Assembly (NCBI GenBank): GCA_903953195.1
Contig: CAJBIS010000005.1
Location: forward strand, 1-10,753
DNA: 10,753 nucleotides
Source of the DNA: an uncultured Actinomycetes bacterium
Lineage (GTDB): Bacteria > Actinomycetota > Acidimicrobiia > Acidimicrobiales > Microtrichaceae
Direction of reading: 5' to 3'
Positions 1 through 7,087 of this stretch are shown piece after piece; within the stretch, counting starts at the first letter, position 1, and each line of letters starts with the position of its first letter. Made by a program: the position numbers and the translations under genes. The notes below the pieces were generated by a model that worked only from the letters and a program-made list of their open reading frames with translations, had not been told where the DNA came from and ran no database searches.

Positions 1-483
1 ACGGCCCTGGTACTCGCCACCCGTGGGAGCGACGAGGCGATCGGCCACGTCGAGCACGGCGTCGCCGGGCACCAGCGACGCGGTGTGGCCGTCGGGGCCG
101 AGCCCCAGATGGACCAGATCGAAGAACTCGGGGAGCTCGGCTGCGTACGCGGCACTCGCCGCGTCCAGATCCGCCTCCTCGACCGGCATCGGGCGCACGT
201 CCGCCGGCGCGGCACCGAGCGCGTCGCGCAGGTGCGCCAGATTGCGGTCCGGATCGTCGATCGGGGCGCACCGCTCGTCGACCTGGTAGATCACCATGCG
301 CTCCCAGGGCACATCGAGTGACGCCAGCTCGGCGAACATCGCCCACGGCGTCCGACCGCCACTGACCGCGAACGTGAAGTTGCCCCCCGACGCCGTCGCA
401 GACCGAGCGCGTGCCGCCACGAGCGCCGCGGCCGAGCGCGCCACGGCGGCGCCGTCCGGCTGGACCTCGAGCCGGTGCTGCAC
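1..483 (-). CDS. pgl: 6-phosphogluconolactonase, 3' end beyond the window
   Basis: Hydrolyses 6-phosphogluconolactone to 6-phosphogluconate, the second step of the cytosolic oxidative pentose phosphate pathway. The frame is open from position 483 to the left edge (161 codons). It shows the family motifs in order: SGGRTP at residues 41-46 (phosphate binding), VDER at 68-71, and GLGPDGHTASL at 127-137, where the catalytic His lies. Family members are usually about 230-260 residues, so roughly the last third is missing. I chose the GTG at 481-483: it lies 5 bases after the gnd stop and puts the first conserved strand at the usual distance. There is no good Shine-Dalgarno sequence, only GAGG placed very close, so coupling to gnd translation is likely. 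It is the last gene of the operon visible here. The function is clear from the motifs; the exact start is less certain. Confidence 0.93.
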   Translation of the reverse strand, partial: MQHRLEVQPDGAAVARSAAALVAARARSATASGGNFTFAVSGGRTPWAMFAELASLDVPWERMVIYQVDERCAPIDDPDRNLAHLRDALGAAPADVRPMPVEEADLDAASAAYAAELPEFFDLVHLGLGPDGHTASLVPGDAVLDVADRLVAPTGGEYQGR

Positions 484-488
484 GGGCC

Positions 489-1520
489 TCAGCCCTGCTT
501 CTCGTCGTGCCCGCCGAACTCGTTGCGCATGGCCGACAGCACACGGTTGCGGAACTGGCCGAGGTTGCGCGACTCGAAGCGCTCGTTGAGTGCCGTGGTG
601 ATCACCGACGCAGGCACGCCCTCCTCGATGGCCGCGAGGACGGTCCACCGGCCCTCACCCGAGTCCGACACGCGGCCCTCGAACGATGCGAGGTCGGGCG
701 ACTTCGCCAGCGCGGAGGCCGTCAGGTCGACCAGCCACGAGCCGACCACCGATCCACGACGCCACACCTCGGCGACCTCGGCCACGTCGATGTCGTACTG
801 GTAGTACTGCGGGTCGCGCAGCGGCGTGGTCTCGGCGTCGACCTCGTGGTCGCGGGTGCCGACATCGGCGTTGCGGATGATGTCGAGCCCTTCGGCGATC
901 GCCGCCATCATCCCGTACTCGATCCCGTTGTGGACCATCTTCACGAAGTGGCCGGCGCCGCTCGGGCCGCAGTGCAGGTAACCGTCCTGAGCGGTGCCAT
1001 CGGTGCGGGTGCGGCCCGGGGTCGGTTCGGCGGTGCCCGATCCGGGGGCGATGGTCCGCCAGATCGGGTCGAGCCGTTCCACGGCGGGGTCGTCGCCGCC
1101 GATCATCAGGCAGTACCCGCGCTCGAGGCCCCAGACGCCACCGCTGGTGCCGCAGTCCACGTAGTGGATGCCCGACGCCCGCAGCGCCACGGCGCGGTCG
1201 ACGTCGTCGCGGTAGTACGAGTTGCCGCCGTCGATGATCACGTCGTCGGCCGACATGAGCGGGGCGAGCTCGTCGATCGTCGACTGCACGTAGCCGGCCG
1301 GCACCATGATCCACGCCGCACGCGGCACGTCGAGCGCGTCGACGAACTCCTGCAGACTCGAGGCGCCGGTCGCACCCTCGGCGACGAGCGCGGCGACGGC
1401 GTCGGCGTTCACGTCGTAGACGACGCAACGGTGGCCGTCACGCATCAGGCGGCGGACCAGGTTGGCGCCCATCCGGCCGAGGCCGATCATGCCGAGCTGC
1501 ATGGGGTGGTCGGTGGACAT
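489..1520 (-). CDS. gnd: 6-phosphogluconate dehydrogenase, decarboxylating, short NAD-type
   Basis: Oxidatively decarboxylates 6-phosphogluconate to ribulose 5-phosphate. The protein has 343 residues, the short GntZ/YqeC-like class rather than the ~470-residue Gnd. Visible features are the Rossmann loop GLGRMG (13-18), IDGGNSYYRDD (96-106), the substrate signature SGGVWG (126-131), and GAGHFVKMVHNGIEYGMM (188-205) with catalytic Lys194 and the conserved Asn and Glu. The second beta strand ends in Asp36, where NADP enzymes carry an Asn-Arg-Ser/Thr phosphate-binding motif, so NAD+ preference is inferred. The frame is open upstream into pgi, but the ATG at 1520 is preceded by an ideal GGAGGT and starts just before the Rossmann fold. 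A second ATG six codons in is possible. The gene starts 17 bases after the pgi stop and ends 5 bases before pgl. A stretch near 160-182 (Pro/Thr/Arg-rich) looks like a family-specific insertion. Confidence 0.95.
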   Translation of the reverse strand: MSTDHPMQLGMIGLGRMGANLVRRLMRDGHRCVVYDVNADAVAALVAEGATGASSLQEFVDALDVPRAAWIMVPAGYVQSTIDELAPLMSADDVIIDGGNSYYRDDVDRAVALRASGIHYVDCGTSGGVWGLERGYCLMIGGDDPAVERLDPIWRTIAPGSGTAEPTPGRTRTDGTAQDGYLHCGPSGAGHFVKMVHNGIEYGMMAAIAEGLDIIRNADVGTRDHEVDAETTPLRDPQYYQYDIDVAEVAEVWRRGSVVGSWLVDLTASALAKSPDLASFEGRVSDSGEGRWTVLAAIEEGVPASVITTALNERFESRNLGQFRNRVLSAMRNEFGGHDEKQG

Positions 1521-1527
1521 GGGTGGG

Positions 1528-1533
1528 ACCTCC
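1528..1533 (-). promoter_or_regulatory. Ribosome binding site of gnd
   Basis: On the minus strand this reads GGAGGT, a perfect anti-16S match, 7 bases before the ATG at 1520. It sits in the 17-base gap after the pgi stop and rules out the longer upstream frame that would overlap pgi. Confidence 0.85.
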
Positions 1534-1537
1534 GGTC

Positions 1538-3160
1538 TCAGGACTGCTTGAGCTGACGGTAACGACGGATGAGCGCGTTGGTGGACGAGTCGTGATCGAG
1601 TTCGGGCTCGTCGGCCGACAGCAACTGCGGCGCGATGCGGCTGGCCAGCACCTTGCCGAGCTCCACGCCCCACTGATCGAACGAGTCGATGTCCCAGATG
1701 GCGCCCTGCGTGAACACGTTGTGTTCGTAGAGCGCCACGAGCGTGCCGAGCCGGTACGGGCTGATGACGTCGGTGAGGATCGTGCTCGACGGGCGGTTGC
1801 CCTCCATCACCTTGAACGGCACCACGTCGCTCGGCGTGCCGTCGGCGGCGACCTCGTCGGCCGTTCGGCCGAATGCCAGCGCCGCCGACTGCGCGAACAC
1901 GTTCGAGCTGAGCAGGTCGTGATGGTCGCCGAGCGGGTTGAGGCTGCGCCCGAAACAGATGAAGTCGACCGGGATCAGCGACGTGCCCTGGTGGATCAAC
2001 TGGTAGAAGCTGTGCTGACCATTCGTTCCTGGTTCACCCCAGTAGATGGCGCCGGTGTCGACCTGCACGTGCTCGCCGGAGAGCGTCACGTGCTTGCCGT
2101 TCGACTCCATGGTGAGCTGCTGCAGGTACGCCGGGAAACGTTCGAGGTACTGGTCGTAGGGCATGACTCCGACGGTCTGCGCGCCGAAGAAGTTGCGGTA
2201 CCAGACCGCCAACAGGCCCATCAGCACCGGCAGATTGGCCTCGAACGGCGCGGTCAGGAAGTGCTCGTCCATGGCGTGGAACCCGGCGAGGAGTTCGCCG
2301 AACGCCTCGGGACCGATGGCCAGCATCGTCGACAGGCCGATCGCCGAGTCCATCGAGTAGCGGCCGCCGACCCAGTCCCAGAACCCGAACATGTTGTCGG
2401 TGTCGATCCCGAACGCGGCGACGCCCTCGGCGTTCGTCGACACCGCCACGAAGTGCCGGGCCACCGCACCCTCGTCGCCCAGCGCGCCGACCAGCCAGTC
2501 ACGGGCGGTGCGTGCGTTCGTCATGGTCTCGAGCGTCGTGAAGGTCTTCGACGAGATCACGAACAACGTCTCGGCCGGATCGAGGTCACGGGTGGCCTCG
2601 GCGAAGTCGGTGCCGTCGATGTTGGACACGAACCGGAACGTGAGCTCCCGGTCGCTCACGTCACGCAGCGCCCGGTAGGCCATCACGGGGCCCAGGTCCG
2701 AGCCGCCGATCCCGACGTTCACGATGTTGCGGATCCGCTTCCCGGTGGCACCGAGCCACTCCCCCGACCGGACGGCGTCGCAGAACGCGCCCATGCGATC
2801 CAGCACCTCGTGGACCTCGGCGACGACGTCCACCCCGTCGACGATGAGCTGGGCGTCGCGCGGCATCCGCAACGCCACGTGCAGCACGGCGCGGTCCTCG
2901 GACACGTTGATGTGCGTGCCGGCGAACATGGCGTCGATGCGTTCACGCAGACCGCACTGCTCCGCGAGCTGGGTGAGCAGCTGCACCGTCTCGGCGGTGA
3001 TCAGGTGCTTCGAGTAGTCGAGGAACAGCCCGCACGCCTCGACCGACAGCGCCTCGGCGCGCGCCGGGTCGTCGGCGAACCAGCGGCGCAGATCGACCGG
3101 CGTGATGGCGGCGTGGTGTGCCTCGAGCGCCGACCAGGCCTGGAGACTCGTGGGTTGCAT
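1538..3160 (-). CDS. pgi: Glucose-6-phosphate isomerase
   Basis: Interconverts glucose 6-phosphate and fructose 6-phosphate in the cytosol, linking glycolysis or gluconeogenesis to the pentose phosphate pathway. The 540 residues match the E. coli-type enzyme (549) end to end. Visible motifs are [11 protein letters not shown] (148-158), SSKTFTT (203-209), the PGI signature around [13 protein letters not shown] (263-275), MESNGK (351-356) with catalytic Glu352, [15 protein letters not shown] (378-392) with His383, and [10 protein letters not shown] (494-503) with Lys503. No key residue is missing. The frame can be extended to a TTG at 3208, overlapping the tal stop, but the ATG at 3160 matches the usual N-terminus (an AW-x-L-x-x-H helix near residue 8) and is preferred. 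The ribosome site is weak (GAGAGCGAG region). There are 40 bases between the tal stop and this start and 17 bases to gnd, so it is a middle gene of the operon. Confidence 0.97.
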   Translation of the reverse strand: MQPTSLQAWSALEAHHAAITPVDLRRWFADDPARAEALSVEACGLFLDYSKHLITAETVQLLTQLAEQCGLRERIDAMFAGTHINVSEDRAVLHVALRMPRDAQLIVDGVDVVAEVHEVLDRMGAFCDAVRSGEWLGATGKRIRNIVNVGIGGSDLGPVMAYRALRDVSDRELTFRFVSNIDGTDFAEATRDLDPAETLFVISSKTFTTLETMTNARTARDWLVGALGDEGAVARHFVAVSTNAEGVAAFGIDTDNMFGFWDWVGGRYSMDSAIGLSTMLAIGPEAFGELLAGFHAMDEHFLTAPFEANLPVLMGLLAVWYRNFFGAQTVGVMPYDQYLERFPAYLQQLTMESNGKHVTLSGEHVQVDTGAIYWGEPGTNGQHSFYQLIHQGTSLIPVDFICFGRSLNPLGDHHDLLSSNVFAQSAALAFGRTADEVAADGTPSDVVPFKVMEGNRPSSTILTDVISPYRLGTLVALYEHNVFTQGAIWDIDSFDQWGVELGKVLASRIAPQLLSADEPELDHDSSTNALIRRYRQLKQS

Positions 3161-3200
3161 GGTGTCGCTCGCTCTCGTGGGATCGCCGGGTGCCGGTCGC

Positions 3201-4277
3201 TCAGCCAACCGACTCGCGCTGGGTGCGGATCCGGCCGATCAGTTCGTTCCAGGACTTCACGAACGCTGCGGCACCGTCGGACTGGAGGGTGGCGGCCAGC
3301 GCGGCCAGATCGACACCCGCAGCGGTGAACGCCGCCAGTTCGGCGTCACAGTCGCCGCCGTCGGCCGGCATCATGTCGCCCACCACGCCGTGATCGTGGA
3401 ACGCCTCGAGGGTCACGTCGGGCATCGTGTTCACCGTGAGCGGCGCGGCGAGCCCCGCCACGTAGAGCGTGTCGGGTGAGGCCGGATCCTTGGAGCTGGT
3501 GCTCGCCCACAGCAGCCGCTGCAGCCGGGCACCCTGACCCTCGAGCCGCTGCCACCGCTCCGAGTCCTGCAGCTGCCGGTAGGCCCGATAGGTGTCGCCG
3601 CCGACCGCGAGTGCCAGCCGGTCGTGCAGCTCCGCGGGCACCTGATCGACGACCGCGCGGTCCCAGCGCGACATGAACACCGAGGCCACCGACGCGACAT
3701 CGGGGTTGAGGCCGGCGGCGATCCGCCGCTCGATGCCCTCCATGTAGGCCTCGGCGGCGGCGAGGTACTGCGCCGAGTCGAACAGGAGTGTCACGTTGAC
3801 CGGGACGCCGGCGGCGATCGCCTCGGTGATCGCCGGCAGGCCCTCCGGTGTGCCGGGGATCTTGATGAACAGGTTGGGTCGACCGGCGCGGGCGTGCAGC
3901 TCCCGGGCCGCGGCCACCGTCGCGTCCGTGTCGTAGGCCAGTTCGGGCGACACCTCGAGCGAGACCCAACCGTCCACACCGTCGGTTCGCTGGTGCACGG
4001 GAAGGAAGAGGTCGGCGGCGCGGCGCAGGTCGTCGATCGCCAGTTCGAAGAACACGTCCTCGTCCGAGACATCGGTGCCACCTGCGGCGCGGATCGCCTC
4101 GTCGTAGGCGCCGGAGGCGATGGCGTTGTCGAAGATCGACGGGTTCGACGTCAGCCCGGTCACCGCGTACTCGTCGATGTACCGGGCGATCGCACCCTCG
4201 TCGAGCATCGCTCGGGTGATGTTGTCCAGCCAGAGGCTCTGGCCTCGATCGTGCAGTTCCTGCGTGGGCGTCGTCAC
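3201..4277 (-). CDS. tal: Transaldolase
   Basis: Transfers a dihydroxyacetone unit between sedoheptulose 7-phosphate and glyceraldehyde 3-phosphate in the non-oxidative pentose phosphate pathway. The 358-residue length fits the long bacterial class common in actinobacteria and cyanobacteria. Visible features are SLWLDNI (14-20) with the conserved Asp18, GLTSNPSIF (41-49) with Asn45, WVSLEVSP (104-111) with Glu108, and NLFIKIPGT (135-143) with Schiff-base Lys139. Further along are NVTLLFD (161-167), ASVFMSRWD (198-206), [11 protein letters not shown] (255-265) and VNTMP (282-286). The open frame continues upstream to about 4661 inside the HAD gene, but the GTG at 4277 has AAAGGA 7 bases before it and begins right at the family N-terminus. 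It starts 41 bases after the HAD stop. Confidence 0.96.
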   Translation of the reverse strand: MTTPTQELHDRGQSLWLDNITRAMLDEGAIARYIDEYAVTGLTSNPSIFDNAIASGAYDEAIRAAGGTDVSDEDVFFELAIDDLRRAADLFLPVHQRTDGVDGWVSLEVSPELAYDTDATVAAARELHARAGRPNLFIKIPGTPEGLPAITEAIAAGVPVNVTLLFDSAQYLAAAEAYMEGIERRIAAGLNPDVASVASVFMSRWDRAVVDQVPAELHDRLALAVGGDTYRAYRQLQDSERWQRLEGQGARLQRLLWASTSSKDPASPDTLYVAGLAAPLTVNTMPDVTLEAFHDHGVVGDMMPADGGDCDAELAAFTAAGVDLAALAATLQSDGAAAFVKSWNELIGRIRTQRESVG

Positions 4278-4284
4278 GACGGAT

Positions 4285-4290
4285 TCCTTT
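4285..4290 (-). promoter_or_regulatory. Ribosome binding site of tal
   Basis: AAAGGA on the minus strand, 7 bases before the GTG at 4277. It supports this GTG over the longer frame that would run into the upstream HAD gene. Confidence 0.75.
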
Positions 4291-4318
4291 CGACGGCGAT
4301 GGTGGAGACCGTACCCAC

Positions 4319-5167
4319 TCAGCCCGGGTGCTGCGGGAGGGTCGGGAGAACGAACTCGTCGACGGCGCGGGCGAACCCGTCCTCGTCGTTGGTCGAGGTC
4401 ACGCGGCGAGCCGTGCGCTGCACGTCGGGCGCCGCGTTCCCCATGGCGATGCTGAGCCCCGACTGCGCGAACATCAGCACGTCGTTGGGCATGTCGCCGA
4501 TGGTGGCGACCGCCTCGGTCGGAATGCCGAGCTGGGTGGCCAGGTAGCGGGCGACGCTCCCCTTGTTGGCATCCGGGTTCGTGACGTCCAGGTAGTAGGT
4601 CTGCGAACGCGACGCCGCGACCCGGTCCCCGAACCGATCGCGCAGTTCCGCCTCGGCACACTGCACGGCATCGTGGTCGTCGCTCACGCCGACGAGCTTC
4701 GTCACCGACGCCGAGCCTGACGCAGCATCAGCGACGAGACCATCGAGGTCCGGCACGACCTCGGGGTCGTACTGCACGGCGCGCACCTCCTTCGCCACGT
4801 GCGGCGCATCGAGCGCGGGAACGAGCCACCGCGACCCCTGAAACGCCCAGACGCTCATCGACGACGCACGCAGGGACTCGATGATCGGACCGACCAGATC
4901 ACCGGGCAGGGACAGCTCCTCGATCGGGTGCATGGTCGGATCGACGATCATGCCGCCGTTGAAGCCCGACAACGGTGTGGTGAGTCCGAGCGGCTCCACG
5001 AGCATCGACATCCCGCGTGGGGGCCGGCCGCTGGTGACCGCGAACACCACACCGGCCTCACGCAACCGTCGGACCGCGTCGACCGTCGCCGGCGTGAGGC
5101 GCTTGTCGGAATCGACCAGCGTGCCGTCGACGTCGCTCAGCATCAGCTGGATGGGCGTGTCCGTCAC
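4319..5167 (-). CDS. Cof-type HAD-superfamily sugar phosphatase
   Basis: Cytosolic phosphohydrolase of the HAD superfamily, Cof/YidA-like subgroup, with a large inserted cap between motifs II and III. It has 282 residues, typical for the group. Motif I is SDVDGT (11-16), with nucleophile Asp12 and acid/base Asp14. Motif II is VTSGRP (44-49), motif III Lys202 in NKG (201-203), and motif IV GDMPND (224-229). All catalytic residues are present, so it should be active on a small phosphorylated substrate; the exact substrate cannot be read from the sequence. I preferred the GTG at 5167: GAGGAA lies just upstream and motif I follows at the usual distance. A longer frame reaches 5212. It is the first gene of the pentose phosphate operon, which suggests a sugar phosphate or a side product of the pathway as substrate. 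This is an inference from position only. Confidence 0.88.
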   Translation of the reverse strand: MTDTPIQLMLSDVDGTLVDSDKRLTPATVDAVRRLREAGVVFAVTSGRPPRGMSMLVEPLGLTTPLSGFNGGMIVDPTMHPIEELSLPGDLVGPIIESLRASSMSVWAFQGSRWLVPALDAPHVAKEVRAVQYDPEVVPDLDGLVADAASGSASVTKLVGVSDDHDAVQCAEAELRDRFGDRVAASRSQTYYLDVTNPDANKGSVARYLATQLGIPTEAVATIGDMPNDVLMFAQSGLSIAMGNAAPDVQRTARRVTSTNDEDGFARAVDEFVLPTLPQHPG

Positions 5168-5171
5168 GACG

Positions 5172-5177
5172 TTCCTC
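5172..5177 (-). promoter_or_regulatory. Ribosome binding site of the HAD phosphatase gene
   Basis: GAGGAA on the minus strand, with its AGGA core 5 bases before the GTG at 5167. It decides for the GTG against the upstream start at 5212. Confidence 0.65.
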
Positions 5178-5219
5178 GTTGGTCGACCGTGGGGTGCCGA
5201 TGCGTCCCCCACCCCGACG

Positions 5220-5225
5220 AGGGTA
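5220..5225 (-). promoter_or_regulatory. Candidate -10 box for the pentose phosphate operon
   Basis: TACCCT on the minus strand fits the actinobacterial TAnnnT pattern. Transcription would begin near 5213 and give a leader of about 46 bases before the HAD gene. No convincing TTGAC-like -35 box is seen at 16-19 bases upstream, where the hairpin at 5244-5277 lies. It is placed sensibly, after the hairpin and before the first gene, but a six-base match is weak evidence. Confidence 0.3.
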
Positions 5226-5243
5226 GCGGCTGACCCGGTGCGC

Positions 5244-5277
5244 TCCGGACGGCCCGTGCCGCGGCACGACGTCCGGA
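5244..5277 (-). terminator. GC-rich hairpin after the GGDEF-EAL gene, possible T-less terminator
   Basis: The arms TCCGGACG (5244-5251) and CGTCCGGA (5270-5277) pair perfectly over 8 bases. Inside them, CGTGCCG (5255-5261) and CGGCACG (5262-5268) form a second perfect palindrome, separated from the outer stem by a small 3/1 internal loop. It starts 11 bases before the GGDEF-EAL stop as numbered, that is downstream of that gene in the transcript. No T tract follows, so it would be a non-canonical terminator of the kind proposed for high-GC bacteria. It could instead be a protein-binding site near the operon promoter. Confidence 0.45.
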
Positions 5278-5287
5278 ACGGCGGGGA

Positions 5288-7087
5288 TCAGGACGGCACG
5301 TCGGCGGCCGGGAGCACCGACTCGGCGGTGTCGTCGGCGGACTGCGGGCGACCGAAGAGATAGCCCTGGCCGTAGGAGCACTCCAGCTCGAGCAGCCGGT
5401 CGAGCTGCTGCTGCGTCTCGACGCCCTCGGCGGTCACCGTCAGTCCGAGCGAACCCGCCAGTCCGACGATCGACTCGACGATCGCCTCGTCCTCGCGGTT
5501 CTGACCGAGTTGTGACACGAACGACCGGTCGACCTTGAGCACCGCGACCGGGAACTGCTTGAGGTACCGGAGCGACGAGTACCCGGTGCCGAAGTCGTCG
5601 ACGACCAGTCGGACGCCGAGGTCGACGAGGCGCTGCATCGTCTCGCCGTTGCCCGCACCCTCGTCCATCATCACCGACTCGGTGATCTCGAGGAACAGCG
5701 CGTTCGACGGGATCCCCGACAGGTCGAGCGCCTCGGCGACCCGGCTCGGCAGCAGTGGATCGGCGAAGGTCCGGGCCGAGGCGTTCACCGACACCGTCAG
5801 CCGTTCGCAACCCGGCCGACGACGCCACTCGGCGAGCCGGGCGCATGCGCTGCGCAGCATCCGGGCGTCGATGTCGACGATCTGCCCGGTCTCCTCGGCC
5901 ACGGGAATGAAGTCGTCCGGCGGCACCAGTCCCCGGGTCGGGTGCGCCCAGCGGACGAGCGCCTCGAACCCGACCGGCCGCATCGACGCGAGCTCGATCA
6001 CGGGTTGGAAGAAACAGCGGAACTCATCGGGGCCCCGCAGCGCCTGGCGCAGGTCGGACTCGATGGCGGCGCGTTCCTCTGCGGTGTGGCGCAGCGCCGG
6101 ATCGAACACCACCACGCGTCCTCGACCCGACTGCTTCGCCCGGTACATCGCCAGGTCGGCGTCGTCGACGAGCGACTCGGCGTCGTCGCTGCGCGCCCCA
6201 CGCGAGATGCCGATCGAGACCGAGGGCATGATCAGCCGGCCGTCGATGTCGAGCGGATCGACGAGCACTCGGAGGATCGCGGCCGCACGGGCCTCGGCCG
6301 CCTCGAGGCTCGGGCACGAACCCACCACCACGAACTCGTCGCCGGCGAGCCGACCCACCAGGTCGCCGGTTCCCGCGGTGCTGCGGATGCGGTGCGCCAG
6401 CGCCACCAGGAACTGATCGCCGATGGCGTGTCCGTGCGCGTCGTTGACCTGCTTGAAGCGGTCGACGTCGAGGAAGAACACGCAGAGCCGCTCGCGTTCC
6501 GACTCGTCGAGCGACTCGAGCCGGTGGTCGATCGACTCGAGCACCAGATCACGTGCCGGCAGCCCGGTCAGCTGATCGTGCGAGGCCCGGTGCGTGGCCG
6601 CAACGAGCGCCCGGTCCAGTTCGTCACGGGCCCGGCGTTCGGCATCGACCGCGGCGACCGCACGCAGGCTGAGCGCCATCGACCGACCCATGGCCCGGAG
6701 CAGTGACCGCTCCTCGACGTCGAACGCCTCGCCGAACCGACCGACGACCATGACGTCCTCGCCGTCGAGCGGCGACCAGCACAGGCAGAGCCCCGGCAGG
6801 GTCCCGGGCCGGTCCGGCACCCCGGTCGGCAGCGCCAGGATCGGCGGGCGCATCGACGTCGCCGTCAGCAGTGCCGTCTGCGCGACCTGGTCGACGCCGA
6901 CGGACGCCGTCACCTGTCCGGACTGCACCACGACCACCACTTCGGCGTCCACCGCCTCGGCGACGCGTTCGACCACGCGCTGGACGGCCGCGGGGTCGTC
7001 CACGGAGAACGCGGCGAGCACCTCGGCGAGGACGTGGAGCGACCACGACCCGTCGGTGCGTCCTCCCCCGGAGGTCGACGACGTCAT
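5288..7087 (-). CDS. Bifunctional c-di-GMP enzyme: GAF-GGDEF-EAL
   Basis: Cytosolic protein of 599 residues predicted to make and/or break cyclic di-GMP; no membrane segment is visible. Residues ~15-145 look like a GAF-type sensor domain, followed by a short helical linker. The GGDEF domain (~168-330) has DQLTGLPAR (171-179), FLDVDRFKQVND (205-216) with metal-binding Asp207, and AGDEF at 248-252 in place of GGDEF. The inhibitory RxxD site is degenerate: Gly239 stands where Arg is expected before Asp242. The EAL domain (~340-585) is complete: EALVRW (375-380), Asn435 in SVNAS, EITES (467-471), DDFGTGYSS (497-505), Lys518/Asp520 in LKVDRSF, AEGVE (553-557) and QGYLFGRP (574-581). The ATG at 7087 overlaps the FIST stop as ATGA, so translation is coupled. 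The frame remains open upstream, but that part shadows the FIST gene. Phosphodiesterase activity seems safe; cyclase activity is likely but needs testing. Confidence 0.95.
   Translation of the reverse strand: MTSSTSGGGRTDGSWSLHVLAEVLAAFSVDDPAAVQRVVERVAEAVDAEVVVVVQSGQVTASVGVDQVAQTALLTATSMRPPILALPTGVPDRPGTLPGLCLCWSPLDGEDVMVVGRFGEAFDVEERSLLRAMGRSMALSLRAVAAVDAERRARDELDRALVAATHRASHDQLTGLPARDLVLESIDHRLESLDESERERLCVFFLDVDRFKQVNDAHGHAIGDQFLVALAHRIRSTAGTGDLVGRLAGDEFVVVGSCPSLEAAEARAAAILRVLVDPLDIDGRLIMPSVSIGISRGARSDDAESLVDDADLAMYRAKQSGRGRVVVFDPALRHTAEERAAIESDLRQALRGPDEFRCFFQPVIELASMRPVGFEALVRWAHPTRGLVPPDDFIPVAEETGQIVDIDARMLRSACARLAEWRRRPGCERLTVSVNASARTFADPLLPSRVAEALDLSGIPSNALFLEITESVMMDEGAGNGETMQRLVDLGVRLVVDDFGTGYSSLRYLKQFPVAVLKVDRSFVSQLGQNREDEAIVESIVGLAGSLGLTVTAEGVETQQQLDRLLELECSYGQGYLFGRPQSADDTAESVLPAADVPS

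Noticed and set aside
411..1556. Plus-strand open frame of about 380 codons opposite gnd
   Set aside because: Shadow of gnd; low-complexity His/Arg/Val/Asp composition and no ribosome site or domain.
1521..1673. Longer N-terminus for gnd
   Set aside because: It would overlap the pgi coding sequence by over 130 bases. The ATG at 1520 has a perfect ribosome site and starts just before the Rossmann fold.
1523..3328. Long plus-strand open frame of about 600 codons opposite pgi
   Set aside because: It is antisense to a complete, motif-rich pgi and has the Arg/Val/His/Asp-rich composition of a GC-bias shadow frame, with no recognisable domain.
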